DNA of 64,000 nucleotides. Source: Streptomyces roseolilacinus (GTDB lineage: Bacteria; Actinomycetota; Actinomycetes; Streptomycetales; Streptomycetaceae). The notes below the pieces were generated by a model. It saw nothing but the letters and a program-made list of their open reading frames with translations. It searched no databases and was not told the origin of the DNA. A program made the translations under genes and the position numbers. Every line of letters starts with the position of its first letter. Positions within the stretch are counted from its first letter, which is position 1. Positions 8,901 to 16,118 of this stretch are shown here, piece by piece. The stretch is taken from NCBI RefSeq assembly GCF_014649335.1, contig NZ_BMSV01000005.1:248001-312000 (forward strand), read 5' to 3'.

Positions 8901-9167
8901 TCACTCGGTCCGGGAGAGGGGCGTTGCACGGTCCCTGTCCGCAGGCTTCTCGGCCGTGATCTCGATGGTTCCGGTAGTCACGTTCTCCCCTACGCCCGAG
9001 GCGTACCAGAGGTGCTGCGGCCCACCCGGGGTCCAGACATAGACGTGATCGTCCCAGCAGTTGTTCGCGTTGGCGAGAGACGTCATCGTGTTGACGATTT
9101 CCCTGACCGTGATGGGGGCGTCCGGGTCGAAATCCCTTCCCGTGGCACCCGTCTGCTCCGTAGCCAT
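8901..9167 (-). CDS. Hypothetical protein, 88 aa
   Basis: An 88-residue soluble, acidic protein. The ATG is preceded by a very good site (GGAGGA, six bases away), which makes this a real gene despite its size. Visible features are ITVREIVNTMTSLANANNCW, then DDHVYVWTPGGPQHLWYASG and GTIEITAE. The pattern is of alternating strands with no membrane or signal segment. I do not recognise the family. It is transcribed divergently from another small unknown gene at 9354, and its 3' end stops two bases after the CCAG repeat of the IS5 derivative, which therefore did not interrupt it. Confidence 0.7.
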   Translation of the reverse strand: MATEQTGATGRDFDPDAPITVREIVNTMTSLANANNCWDDHVYVWTPGGPQHLWYASGVGENVTTGTIEITAEKPADRDRATPLSRTE

Positions 9168-9353
9168 GGTTCCTCCGTGGGGTGAGGTCGGTCCTGGCAC
9201 TCACCCTCACGGTGGCGCCGGGCGCGCACCTTCCCGGAACGGCCATTCGTGAAGGGTTACGCCGTGAATGGGGCGCCTCTCGACATGCCGCAGCACCGTG
9301 CACGTGTCACCGTGAGTCCGAATCGTTCAGCATCCAGCGGCAAGGGAGCGGAG

Positions 9354-9581
9354 ATGGAACCGGCGGATAGCGGCGAGACGATGGACGTCAGTGGCACGTG
9401 GTACGTCGCCCGACTACTCGACATCCTGTCCTTCGAGGCAGCCGCGTACGGCAGGGCATGCCCGGTCGTGATCTCCCTTCGGGACGGGGACGGAAAAACG
9501 ACCTTCCGTAAGGTCGCGAACGCCTCCTTCATCGAGGCTGACGGCCTCCCCTCCCCGTGCATCCAGATCTCAGATCATTGA
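9354..9581 (+). CDS. Hypothetical protein, 75 aa
   Basis: A 75-residue protein (MEPADSGETMDVSGTWYVAR, then LLDILSFEAAAYGRACP, VVISLRDGDGKTTFRKV, ASFIEADGLP). I chose the ATG at 9354 because AAGGGAG sits seven bases upstream; the frame is open to 9249. Predicted short alpha/beta fold, no signal or membrane segment. It is divergent from the 88-aa gene with a 186-bp shared upstream region, and both codings are less GC-biased than their surroundings. Family not recognised; the two could be a functional pair (inference). Confidence 0.6.
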   Translation: MEPADSGETMDVSGTWYVARLLDILSFEAAAYGRACPVVISLRDGDGKTTFRKVANASFIEADGLPSPCIQISDH

Positions 9582-9614
9582 GAGCCGGAGGAGCGCGGCT
9601 TCGTGGCGCCTCCG

Positions 9615-9941
9615 TCAGGCCCGGATCATCACCGAGGTTCCGGCGGGCAGGGTGCGGGTCTGTCCCCTGCGCAGGTAGGGGTCTCCCGGGCCCTCGATGA
9701 GGCGCGTGCACGCGGCGTCGGTCAGATAGGCGTAGTCGTCGATCCTATTGGTGAAGGTGACGTCACCCTTCGTGGGATCGCTCTTGATACAGGCCCGAGC
9801 GGGCGGGTTGTCGTAGACCTTCGTCTGGCCGTCCTGTGAGACGTGCATCTGTCCGGTGGCCGCGCCGGCTGACGTGGTCAGCCCGACGGCGAGCAGGCCG
9901 GCGGTGGCCAGCGTGCCGAGCGTGGTGAGGATCTTGCGCAT
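9615..9941 (-). CDS. Small secreted protein, 108 aa
   Basis: The product starts MRKILTTLGTLATAGLLAVG, a Sec signal peptide with an n-region Arg-Lys and a hydrophobic core, with an AGA-A cleavage site near residue 28. The mature part of ~80 residues contains two Cys (ACIKSD and DAACTRL), which could form one disulphide, and the segments VYDNPPARACI and DDYAYLTDAACTRLIEGP. No enzymatic motif is visible. The mature size and Cys pair resemble the many small exported proteins of Streptomyces of unknown role. The frame is open to 10121, but the signal peptide fixes the start at 9941. It is convergent with the 75-aa gene, with ends only 33 bp apart. Confidence 0.7.
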   Translation of the reverse strand: MRKILTTLGTLATAGLLAVGLTTSAGAATGQMHVSQDGQTKVYDNPPARACIKSDPTKGDVTFTNRIDDYAYLTDAACTRLIEGPGDPYLRRGQTRTLPAGTSVMIRA

Positions 9942-10138
9942 GGGGGCGCCTGTCGTCGCACGGCGTCTTCTGACGCCTGCTCGGGACGGTAGTGATGTGA
10001 TCAGTTCCTCCCGGCGAGCCTCTTCATGTGGGGGACGGCGCACTGTTGCGCGGCCCGCGCGGAAGGGGCGCGGATAGCCTCGATCGGCGTTGCTGGTTGT
10101 GGGCCGGGCGACTCCCCTCACCCCGGGATGGAGCTCCT

Positions 10139-10467
10139 ATGGCCCGGTCGCCCGCCCAGGCGCCTCTCCTTCGCGTCCTGGTGGTCCTCCCCGCGTGGGA
10201 TGCGGTGCCCGCGAACGTGGAGTTCATCGATCGTGGGGACCCGCGCGCCCTGTGCGCCCGCACCCGCCTGCTGCTCATGCCGTCGGCGTGCGAGTCCTAC
10301 GGGCGCGCCGGAGCGGAAGCGATGCTCTCCGGCATCCCCGTCCTCGCCGCCCCCGCGCCGGGGATGCGCGAGGCGTTCGGCGGCGCGGCGAGCTACCTTG
10401 AGCGCGACGACGTCGCCGGCTGGGCACGGGAGATCCGCCGCCTGGACGACCCGGCCGCGTACGCCAC
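10139..10467 (+). pseudogene. Truncated GT4-type glycosyltransferase (C-terminal part)
   Basis: This stretch encodes only part of a GT-B glycosyltransferase C-terminal domain: NVEFIDRGDPRALCARTRLL, then PSACESYGRAGAEAMLSGIP containing the E-x7-E donor-binding signature, and DDVAGWAREIRRLDDPAAYA. The whole N-terminal acceptor domain is missing, and the 3' end runs straight into the IS5-family fragment at about 10467. An in-frame ATG at 10139 exists but would give a nonfunctional fragment fused to antisense transposase sequence. Family knowledge says GT4 enzymes are usually 350-420 residues. I read it as debris left by an insertion plus deletion event. Confidence 0.75.
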
Positions 10468-10725
10468 CGCTCCCAGGTACCGTCGACGGCCCACATCCGC
10501 AGCCGGTGGTGAACACCCCTCCAGTCGCCGTACTCCTCCGGCGGATGCACCCACTGGGTCCCGGTCTGGAACGTGCAGGCGATCGCGTCGATCACCTCAC
10601 GATGATCCCGCCGGCGGCCACCCCGCTTCGGCGTCCGGTCCGGGAGCGACGGCTCGATCCGCGCTCATTGCGCATCAGCCAACGGCACACCCGGACCAAC
10701 GACCAACCGATCCGAACGAAACCGC
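10468..10725 (-). mobile_element. IS5-family transposase 5' fragment with nonsense mutation
   Basis: Reading leftwards from an IS end (GCGGTTTCGTTCGGATCGG, 10725 to 10707), a GTG at 10688 opens VPLADAQ, then a TGA at 10665-10667 where relatives have Trp (AQWARIEP), then ARIEPSLPDRTPKRGGR, REVIDAIACTFQTGTQWVHP and GVHHRLRMWAVDGTWER. This is the N-terminal ~75 residues of an IS5-family transposase. Homology stops abruptly at about 10468, where glycosyltransferase sequence begins, so catalytic domain and second end are lost. The outer end abuts CTAG (10726-10729), a typical target, and the TAG stop of the SARP gene lies inside it. Dead element. Confidence 0.82.
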
Positions 10726-11481
10726 CTAGGTGCTGGAGGACTGGAGCCGCGGCCGTCCGCCGTGCTCGGCGCGCAACGGGACGAGGGCTCTCAGCGAGGA
10801 GGAGGGCTCCAGTCCCAGTTCCTCCCGCAGGATGCGGCGGCACTGTTCGTATTGGTGCAGTGCCGCGCCCCTGTTGCCGGCGGCCAAATGCGCCTTCACG
10901 AGTACCCGGTGGGCGCTTTCCTGCAAGGGTTCGGCGCGTACGGCGGCGAGTCCGGCGGCGACGGCTTCACCGTAGCGCTGTGCCGACGTCAGCCGTTCGG
11001 TCATCGCTTCCAGGGCATAAAGCCGAAGCTGATGGTATTGCTCCTGCTCTATCAGCATCCAGTCATTTTCCGGCCACTCCGGAAGGAGGTCCGCCGACAA
11101 GTCCGCCAGCGTCTGCACGGTGAGGATGTCGTCGCACGGGCGTGAGCTGTCGAGCAGTCGGTGCGCGCGTGCGACCGCGTCGCGCAGGTCCACGGCGATG
11201 TGCCGGGAGAGGGCCAGTTCGCGGGCGGACACGTCGAGGACGGGGTGGCCCATCTGCGCGGCCCGCCAAAGGGACGACCTCAGGTTCGCGTTGGCGCGTG
11301 ACATCGTGACGTCCGGCCAGAGGGTGCCCGCCACGTAGGCGCGGGAGCGCGGCATGTCCTGCAGGGCCAGGAACGCGAGAAGCCGCTGGACACTTGAACA
11401 AACCGGAATGCTTGTGCGACCTGTCACGAGCGCGAAGCCCTTGAGCAGCCGCAAAGTAATAAGATGAGCTTGTCCGTTCAT
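10726..11481 (-). CDS. SARP-family transcriptional regulator
   Basis: A 251-residue regulator with the small SARP layout. An N-terminal winged-helix DNA-binding domain (about 5-95) contains SVQRLLAFLALQDMPRSRAY, GTLWPDVTMSRANANLRSSL and LALSRHIAVDL. A bacterial transcriptional activation (BTAD) domain (about 100-240) contains ALEAMTERLTSAQRYGEAVA, LQESAHRVLVKAHLAAGNRG and ALHQYEQCRRILREELGLEP. SARPs activate pathway genes by binding short direct repeats near the -35 region. No antibiotic cluster is seen nearby. The closest large operon is the eCIS beginning ~570 bp upstream of this gene's start and transcribed away from it, so it is a candidate eCIS regulator (inference). Its stop codon sits in the CTAG next to the IS end; the coding region looks complete. 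Confidence 0.85.
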   Translation of the reverse strand: MNGQAHLITLRLLKGFALVTGRTSIPVCSSVQRLLAFLALQDMPRSRAYVAGTLWPDVTMSRANANLRSSLWRAAQMGHPVLDVSARELALSRHIAVDLRDAVARAHRLLDSSRPCDDILTVQTLADLSADLLPEWPENDWMLIEQEQYHQLRLYALEAMTERLTSAQRYGEAVAAGLAAVRAEPLQESAHRVLVKAHLAAGNRGAALHQYEQCRRILREELGLEPSSSLRALVPLRAEHGGRPRLQSSST

Positions 11482-11627
11482 CGACCCCCCGTTAGCGGTG
11501 TCGGTTTGGTGATCTTCGGCGCGGCTCGTCGAATTCCCCCCGCCATGTTACGGGCACGTCATGACCGCAGGACCGACCATTATCGGGTCCGGCGTCAAAA
11601 GGGAATCAACGGAACGTCGCGGAAACG

Positions 11628-11825
11628 TCACCCGTCCTGTTCCAGCAGCTCATCGAGCCAGCTCCGCACCGCCAGGAGGACGTCGGCGGTCCTGCCCGCC
11701 GCGGCGGGGGGCTTCTGCTCCCCGTCGACGATCCGGATGATGCGCGCCCGGAAGTCGTCCGGCCTGCCGTCTTCCAGCCACACCCGGAGCACGAGGACGC
11801 CGGACCGCGTTGAGGGGGTCTCCAT
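11628..11825 (-). CDS. Small hypothetical protein, ~65 aa
   Basis: Product METPSTRSGVLVLRVWLEDG, then FRARIIRIVDGEQKPPA, ADVLLAVRSWLDELLEQDG. The compact beta-turn-beta plus C-terminal amphipathic helix looks like a real small domain. A GTG at 11855 would add ten residues; neither start has a strong ribosome site, so the start is uncertain. It lies between the SARP gene (same strand) and the first eCIS gene (opposite strand), with divergent orientation to the eCIS. I do not recognise the family. A link to the SARP or eCIS is suggested by position only. Confidence 0.5.
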   Translation of the reverse strand: METPSTRSGVLVLRVWLEDGRPDDFRARIIRIVDGEQKPPAAAGRTADVLLAVRSWLDELLEQDG

Positions 11826-11964
11826 GAGAGACGAAGTGTCCCCCGGCGGTGTCACCCCGGCGTCGTCGCCCCGTGCCCGGTGACGTCAACGCGCACGGCG
11901 GGGACGCACGGGTGACGCCGGCACGACGGGTGGGTCGCGGACGGATCACAGGGGGCCCTGCATC

Positions 11965-12036
11965 CTCTCGACGTACGTGGTCAACGCACGCCGGACCGAC
12001 CTCTCGGCGTACGTGGTCAGCGCACGCCGGACCGAG
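11965..12036. repeat. 36-bp tandem direct repeat in front of the eCIS operon
   Basis: Two adjacent 36-bp units (11965-12000 and 12001-12036) differ at 3 positions (7, 20, 36). Each contains CGTACGTGGTCA and CGCACGCCGGACCGA. The second unit runs into the ribosome site (GAGGGGGG) of the first eCIS gene at 12048. It could be a duplicated operator or leader element; position and conservation are seen, function is inferred. Confidence 0.7.
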
Positions 12037-12047
12037 GGGGGCTTCGC

Positions 12048-12626
12048 ATGGGTGACTTCGGTGTGATCGCCGACGTCTCGTCGGTCATCGTGAAGGCCCT
12101 CACGCAGGCCCTGCGGGGGCTGAGCCAGGTGGAGCCGCCGATCGCGGAACTGAACGACCTCTCCGAGACGGTGCAGACGCCGCCCCCCAAACTCACCGTG
12201 TTCCTCTACGAGATCGCCGAGGACCCCACCTCGCGCAACCGGCCCCCGGTGCGCTCCCAGCCGCCCGACCCGCCGACCGTCCGCAAGCCGCCGATGGCCC
12301 TGCTGCTGCGGTACCTGATCACCCCCTGGGGCGGCGACCAGGCGACCCAGCACCGGATGCTCGGACGCGCTCTGCAGACCTTCTACGACGACGCGATCCT
12401 GGACGGCGCGCACCTGTCCGGAGGCCTGGCGGGCAGCACCGAGTCGCTGCACGTCACCCTGACGCCGCTGACCCTCGACCAGAAGTCCTGGGTCTGGTAC
12501 GCGATCCAGAAGCCCTACCGGCTCTCGCTGAACTACGAGATCCGCGTCGTCGACCTGGACTCGGCCGTGGAGACGGCGGTGCGGCCGGTGCGCAGCCGGA
12601 CCATCGAGGGGACGGCGACGCCATGA
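12048..12626 (+). CDS. eCIS cap / tube terminator, Pvc16/Afp16 family (DUF4255)
   Basis: A 192-residue DUF4255 protein. Typical features are the N-terminal helix MGDFGVIADVSSVIVKALTQ, the KLTVFLYEIAEDPTSRNRPP strand region, LLLRYLITPWGGD and QTFYDD, and a C-terminal strand NYEIRVVDLDS. In Afp/PVC particles this protein caps the tube and sheath at the distal end and sets particle closure. It is first in the rightward eCIS operon and has GAGGGGGG eight bases before ATG. Its stop overlaps the next start by four bases (ATGA). Finding it at the operon head is common in actinobacterial eCIS loci. Confidence 0.9.
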   Translation: MGDFGVIADVSSVIVKALTQALRGLSQVEPPIAELNDLSETVQTPPPKLTVFLYEIAEDPTSRNRPPVRSQPPDPPTVRKPPMALLLRYLITPWGGDQATQHRMLGRALQTFYDDAILDGAHLSGGLAGSTESLHVTLTPLTLDQKSWVWYAIQKPYRLSLNYEIRVVDLDSAVETAVRPVRSRTIEGTATP

Positions 12627-13354
12627 CCGCCTTCCTGCCCCTCGCCCGGTCGACGCTCTACAGCCCCGTCTGGCTGGTGCCGTTCGACGACCACGCGCGG
12701 CGGGTGCGCACCGTGGGCGTGGAGGTCCGCCTCGAACGGTTCGACGACGCCGACGGCCGCTGGCTGCCCCTGGACGACCGGGCGGTGCGCACGCCCAGCG
12801 GGGCCGTCGCCTTCCCGGGACTCGGCAGGCGGGCGGAGCCGTGGGCCGCCCGGCCGGAGCGCCACCGGGTCCGTCTCGCGGCCGCCGGCTACCAGCCGCT
12901 GTACCCGGCCGACGGCCGGCCGTTCTCGGCCGACCTCGTCGGCGTCGAGTTCCCGGTGCACCCGTACGACGACACCCACCCGCCCTCCGTCGAGGCCGTC
13001 CCGCGGCTGGTCCGGCTGCTGCCGGGGGTCGCCTTCCCCCACCCGCCGGGCGCGCGCACGGTCCGCGGTGCCGTACGGGACGCCACCACCGGGGCGCCCG
13101 TGGCGAACGCGCTCGTCGAGGCCAGGGGCCGCACGAGCCCGGACCTGGTGCCGTGGCACGAACGCACTCTCTCCGACGCCCGGGGGGCCTTCCGGCTCGC
13201 CCTGCGGTGGGAGGGGGAGAGGGCGGCCGAGCACGCGCTCGAGGAGACGTTCCGCCTGGAGGCCACCGAGCGGCCGGGCCGGACCGGGACGCTGACCGTG
13301 CACCTGCCCCAGGACGCGGAGCGCCAGCACGTCATCGAGATCCGTGAGCAGTGA
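12623..13354 (+). CDS. eCIS-associated protein with carboxypeptidase-regulatory-like domain
   Basis: A 243-residue protein. The C-terminal third (about 150-240) matches a carboxypeptidase-regulatory-like Ig fold: TVRGAVRDATTGAPVANALV, then SDARGAFRLAL, ETFRLEATERPG and TLTVHL. The N-terminal region (about 8-145) holds strands such as WLVPFDDHARRVRTVGVEV and GRWLPLDDRAVRTPSGAVAF and is not recognised. Such Ig-like proteins often sit beside the cap and sheath genes of actinobacterial eCIS, and a structural or decoration role is plausible, but this is inference. The ATG overlaps the upstream stop (ATGA). No signal peptide. Confidence 0.7.
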   Translation: MTAFLPLARSTLYSPVWLVPFDDHARRVRTVGVEVRLERFDDADGRWLPLDDRAVRTPSGAVAFPGLGRRAEPWAARPERHRVRLAAAGYQPLYPADGRPFSADLVGVEFPVHPYDDTHPPSVEAVPRLVRLLPGVAFPHPPGARTVRGAVRDATTGAPVANALVEARGRTSPDLVPWHERTLSDARGAFRLALRWEGERAAEHALEETFRLEATERPGRTGTLTVHLPQDAERQHVIEIREQ

Positions 13355-13365
13355 GGAGCCCATTC

Positions 13366-15630
13366 ATGGCCGAGTACCTGAGCCCCGGGGTCTACATCGA
13401 GGAGATCGACGCGGGGCCGCGGCCGATCGCGGGGGTGAGCACCAGCACCGCCGGGATGGTCGGGGTCACCGCTCGCGGCCCGTACACCGGCAAGCCCAAA
13501 CTGGTCACGAACTTCCTGGAGTTCCAGAACACCTTCGGCGGCTTCCTGCCCGAACCCGAGGCGTCCGTGCGGGACGCGTGGGCGAACGACCCCTCCGAGG
13601 GCGGCCGCTGGTGGCTGTTCCCCCTGGCCGTCAAGGGGTTCTTCGACAACGGCGGCCGGCGCCTGTACGTCAAGCGGGTCGTCGGCGGGGGAGCCAGGGC
13701 GGCCTCCGGCTCCCTGGGCCAGGGCCTGGTCAGCCAGGTCACCACCGACGCCGCGCGGGGCGCCGCCCGCCTGCAACTGGGCCACCTGGTCGGCTTCACC
13801 GGGGCCGGGCAGCAGGTCCAGGTCTTCCGCGGCGACGACCAGCAGGCGGTCCACACCGCGACCGTCTCCGGCTACGACATGGCCACCCGCCGCATCACCC
13901 TCGACCAGCCGCTGCCCGCCGAGGTCCGGGCCTCCCGCGGCGACTACGTCCAGGTCGGCCAGCGCGGCGACGAACAGACGCTGCGGTTCTCCGCGGTCAG
14001 CCCCGGCACCTGGGGCGGGGGCGTCCAGGTCCGGGTCCGGCCGATGGTCGGCGCGGCGCTGCCGGTGCTGCCCGAGCCCCAGGAGGGCGGGCTGTTCGTC
14101 ACCCGCCTGGTCGCGGACGCGCCCGAGGACAGCGGGACGGTCGAGGTGGCCGCGGTGACCGGGCTCGACCCCGACGGACTGCCCGCCGACACGTGGGTGC
14201 AGATCGGCCCCGACCGGTTCGGGGTCCAGGTCGGCCGGCCGGCCGACGGCAAGGTCACCCTCACCCTCCCGGCGGGCACCACCCACACCGCATGGGACGC
14301 CGGCCTGACGGTGCGCCGGGTGCGCCGGGGCAACACCGCGGCGGGGCGGACCCTGCGGATCGGCGGCGCGGGCAGGCTGTACGAGGGCGCGGTCGTCCAG
14401 CTCGACGACGGCACCGCCCTGACCGCGGTGAACGTCGAAGCGGTCACCGGCGACGCCGTCACCTTCGACCGCGACGTGCCGGGGACGTTCTTCGAGACCG
14501 ACCGGATCCACCTGATCGAGGCCGAGGTCAGCACCCGGTTCACCGACCCGGGTGGAGCCGCGGTCACCGAGACCTTCGGCAACCTGCGGTTCTCCGGCGA
14601 CACCCCGGCGAACCTGGCGACCGCCCTGGAGAGCCGCTCCCAGCTGGTGCGGGCCACCGCACTGCCCGGCCTGTCCACCGACCCCGCCCGGTTCCCGGTG
14701 CCCGCGACGGGCTCCTGGCTGACGCTGGCGGACGGCGACGACGCGTACGAGTCCCTGAGCGCGGCCGACTTCGTCGGCACCGACGGCGGCAGCGGGCGGC
14801 GCACCGGGATCGTCGCGCTGGAGGACATCGACGAGATCGCGGTCTGCGCGGTGCCCGGCATGTGGTCCGGCACGGTCGAGTCGAGCCTGGTCACCCACTG
14901 CGAACTGCTCAAGGACCGGTTCGCGATCCTCGATCCGCAGGACGGCCTCGACATCGAGGGCGTCCAGGCGTTCCGCGAGTCCTTCGACACCAAGTACGCG
15001 GCGCTGTACCACCCGTGGCTGGTCACCCGCGACCCGTCCGCCAACCGCGACGTCGAGGTGCCGCCGTCGGGCCACATGGCCGGGATCTACGCCCGGGTCG
15101 ACGTGGAGCGGGGCGTGCACAAGGCGCCCGCCAACGTGGTCGTCCGGGGCATCCGGCAGACCGACGGCTTCGCCCAGGACATCACCAGGCGCCACCAGGA
15201 CCTGCTGAACCCGAAGGGCGTCAACGCGCTGCGGTTCTTCCCCGGCCTCGGCCACCGGGTGTGGGGCGCGCGCACGCTCTCCTCGGACAGCTCGTGGAAG
15301 TACGTCAACGTCCGGCGGCTCTTCCTCTTCCTGGAGGAGTCGATCGACGAGGGCACCCAGTGGGCGGTCTTCGAACCCAACGACGAGTCGCTGTGGGCCC
15401 TGGTCCGCCAGACGGTCGCCAACTTCCTCACCACGGTCTGGCGCAGCGGCGCGCTCGCCGGCACCACCGCCGACGAGGCGTTCTTCGTCGCCTGCGACCG
15501 CACCACGATGACCGAGGACGACCTGGCCAACGGCCGTCTCATCTGCGTCATCGGCGTCGCGCCGGTCTTCCCCGCCGAGTTCGTCGTCTTCCGGATCCAG
15601 CAGAAGACCCGCGAGACCCAGCTCACCTGA
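13366..15630 (+). CDS. eCIS contractile sheath protein (large form)
   Basis: A 754-residue sheath subunit. The start ATG at 13366 has GAGGAG seven bases upstream and gives the classic start MAEYLSPGVYIEEIDAGPRP. Residues about 85-105 (KGFFDNGGRRLYVKRVVGGG) and the C-terminal ~230 residues (YAALYHPWLVTRDPSANRDV, PPSGHMAGIYARVDVERGVH, VWGARTLSSDSSWKYVNVRR, FEPNDESLWALVRQTVANFL) are the sheath core that forms the mesh around the tube. Between about 110 and 460 is a long insertion rich in beta-strand (repeated TVEVAAVTGLDPDG-type and RTLRIGGAGRLYEGAVVQL segments), which should face outward. At 754 residues it is much longer than typical eCIS sheaths (350-550). A second, shorter sheath gene follows at 16119. 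Confidence 0.92.
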   Translation: MAEYLSPGVYIEEIDAGPRPIAGVSTSTAGMVGVTARGPYTGKPKLVTNFLEFQNTFGGFLPEPEASVRDAWANDPSEGGRWWLFPLAVKGFFDNGGRRLYVKRVVGGGARAASGSLGQGLVSQVTTDAARGAARLQLGHLVGFTGAGQQVQVFRGDDQQAVHTATVSGYDMATRRITLDQPLPAEVRASRGDYVQVGQRGDEQTLRFSAVSPGTWGGGVQVRVRPMVGAALPVLPEPQEGGLFVTRLVADAPEDSGTVEVAAVTGLDPDGLPADTWVQIGPDRFGVQVGRPADGKVTLTLPAGTTHTAWDAGLTVRRVRRGNTAAGRTLRIGGAGRLYEGAVVQLDDGTALTAVNVEAVTGDAVTFDRDVPGTFFETDRIHLIEAEVSTRFTDPGGAAVTETFGNLRFSGDTPANLATALESRSQLVRATALPGLSTDPARFPVPATGSWLTLADGDDAYESLSAADFVGTDGGSGRRTGIVALEDIDEIAVCAVPGMWSGTVESSLVTHCELLKDRFAILDPQDGLDIEGVQAFRESFDTKYAALYHPWLVTRDPSANRDVEVPPSGHMAGIYARVDVERGVHKAPANVVVRGIRQTDGFAQDITRRHQDLLNPKGVNALRFFPGLGHRVWGARTLSSDSSWKYVNVRRLFLFLEESIDEGTQWAVFEPNDESLWALVRQTVANFLTTVWRSGALAGTTADEAFFVACDRTTMTEDDLANGRLICVIGVAPVFPAEFVVFRIQQKTRETQLT

Positions 15631-15661
15631 GCGTCCGACCGAGGATTGAGGAGGGGCCGCC

Positions 15662-16117
15662 ATGCCGCCCGTGACCAGGGAAGACCCGTACGCTTCCTAC
15701 AACTTCCAGATCATCGTGACCAACGTCAGCGACGACGGCGTCGCGGTGAGCGGCTCCTTCACCGAGGCCAGCGGCCTCGAACTGGAGATCCCGCCGATCG
15801 AGTACCGCACCGGGAGCGAGGACACCACCGTCCGCAAGATCCCGGGCCTCAAGAAGTACACCAACCTCACCTTCAAGCGCGGCGTCACCGGGCACGTCGG
15901 CTTCTGGAACTGGGTGGTCGAGGCGCTCAACGGCAAGGTGCGGCGCACGTCCGGTTCGATCGTGCTCCTCGACGAGAACCGCCAGGAGGCCATGCGCTGG
16001 AACTTCGACCGCGCCTGGCCGACCAAGTACACCGGCCCCACCCTGAGCGCCACCAAGAACGAGATCGCCATGGAGACGCTCGTCCTCGCGGTCGAGAAGC
16101 TGGAGATCGACGTCTGA
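15662..16117 (+). CDS. eCIS inner tube protein (gp19/Hcp-like), first copy
   Basis: A 151-residue tail-tube protein. YASYNFQIIVTNVSDDGVAV opens the fold, followed by GSFTEASGLELEIPPIEYRT, IPGLKKYTNLTFKRGVTG, FWNWVVEALNGKVRRTSGSI and a C-terminal strand LVLAVEKLEIDV. These are the marks of the T4 gp19-like tube family used by eCIS and related particles. It polymerises into hexameric rings through which cargo is held or passed. GAGGAGGGG precedes the ATG. It lies immediately after the large sheath gene, as in most eCIS operons, and one base before the second sheath gene. Confidence 0.93.
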   Translation: MPPVTREDPYASYNFQIIVTNVSDDGVAVSGSFTEASGLELEIPPIEYRTGSEDTTVRKIPGLKKYTNLTFKRGVTGHVGFWNWVVEALNGKVRRTSGSIVLLDENRQEAMRWNFDRAWPTKYTGPTLSATKNEIAMETLVLAVEKLEIDV

Positions 16118-16118
16118 C

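Noticed and set aside
11965..12036. CRISPR-like repeat
   Set aside because: Only two directly adjacent units with no spacer between them and no cas genes.
12889..15663. Long minus-strand frame opposite the sheath gene
   Set aside because: Low-complexity shadow; the sheath on the plus strand has full family motifs.
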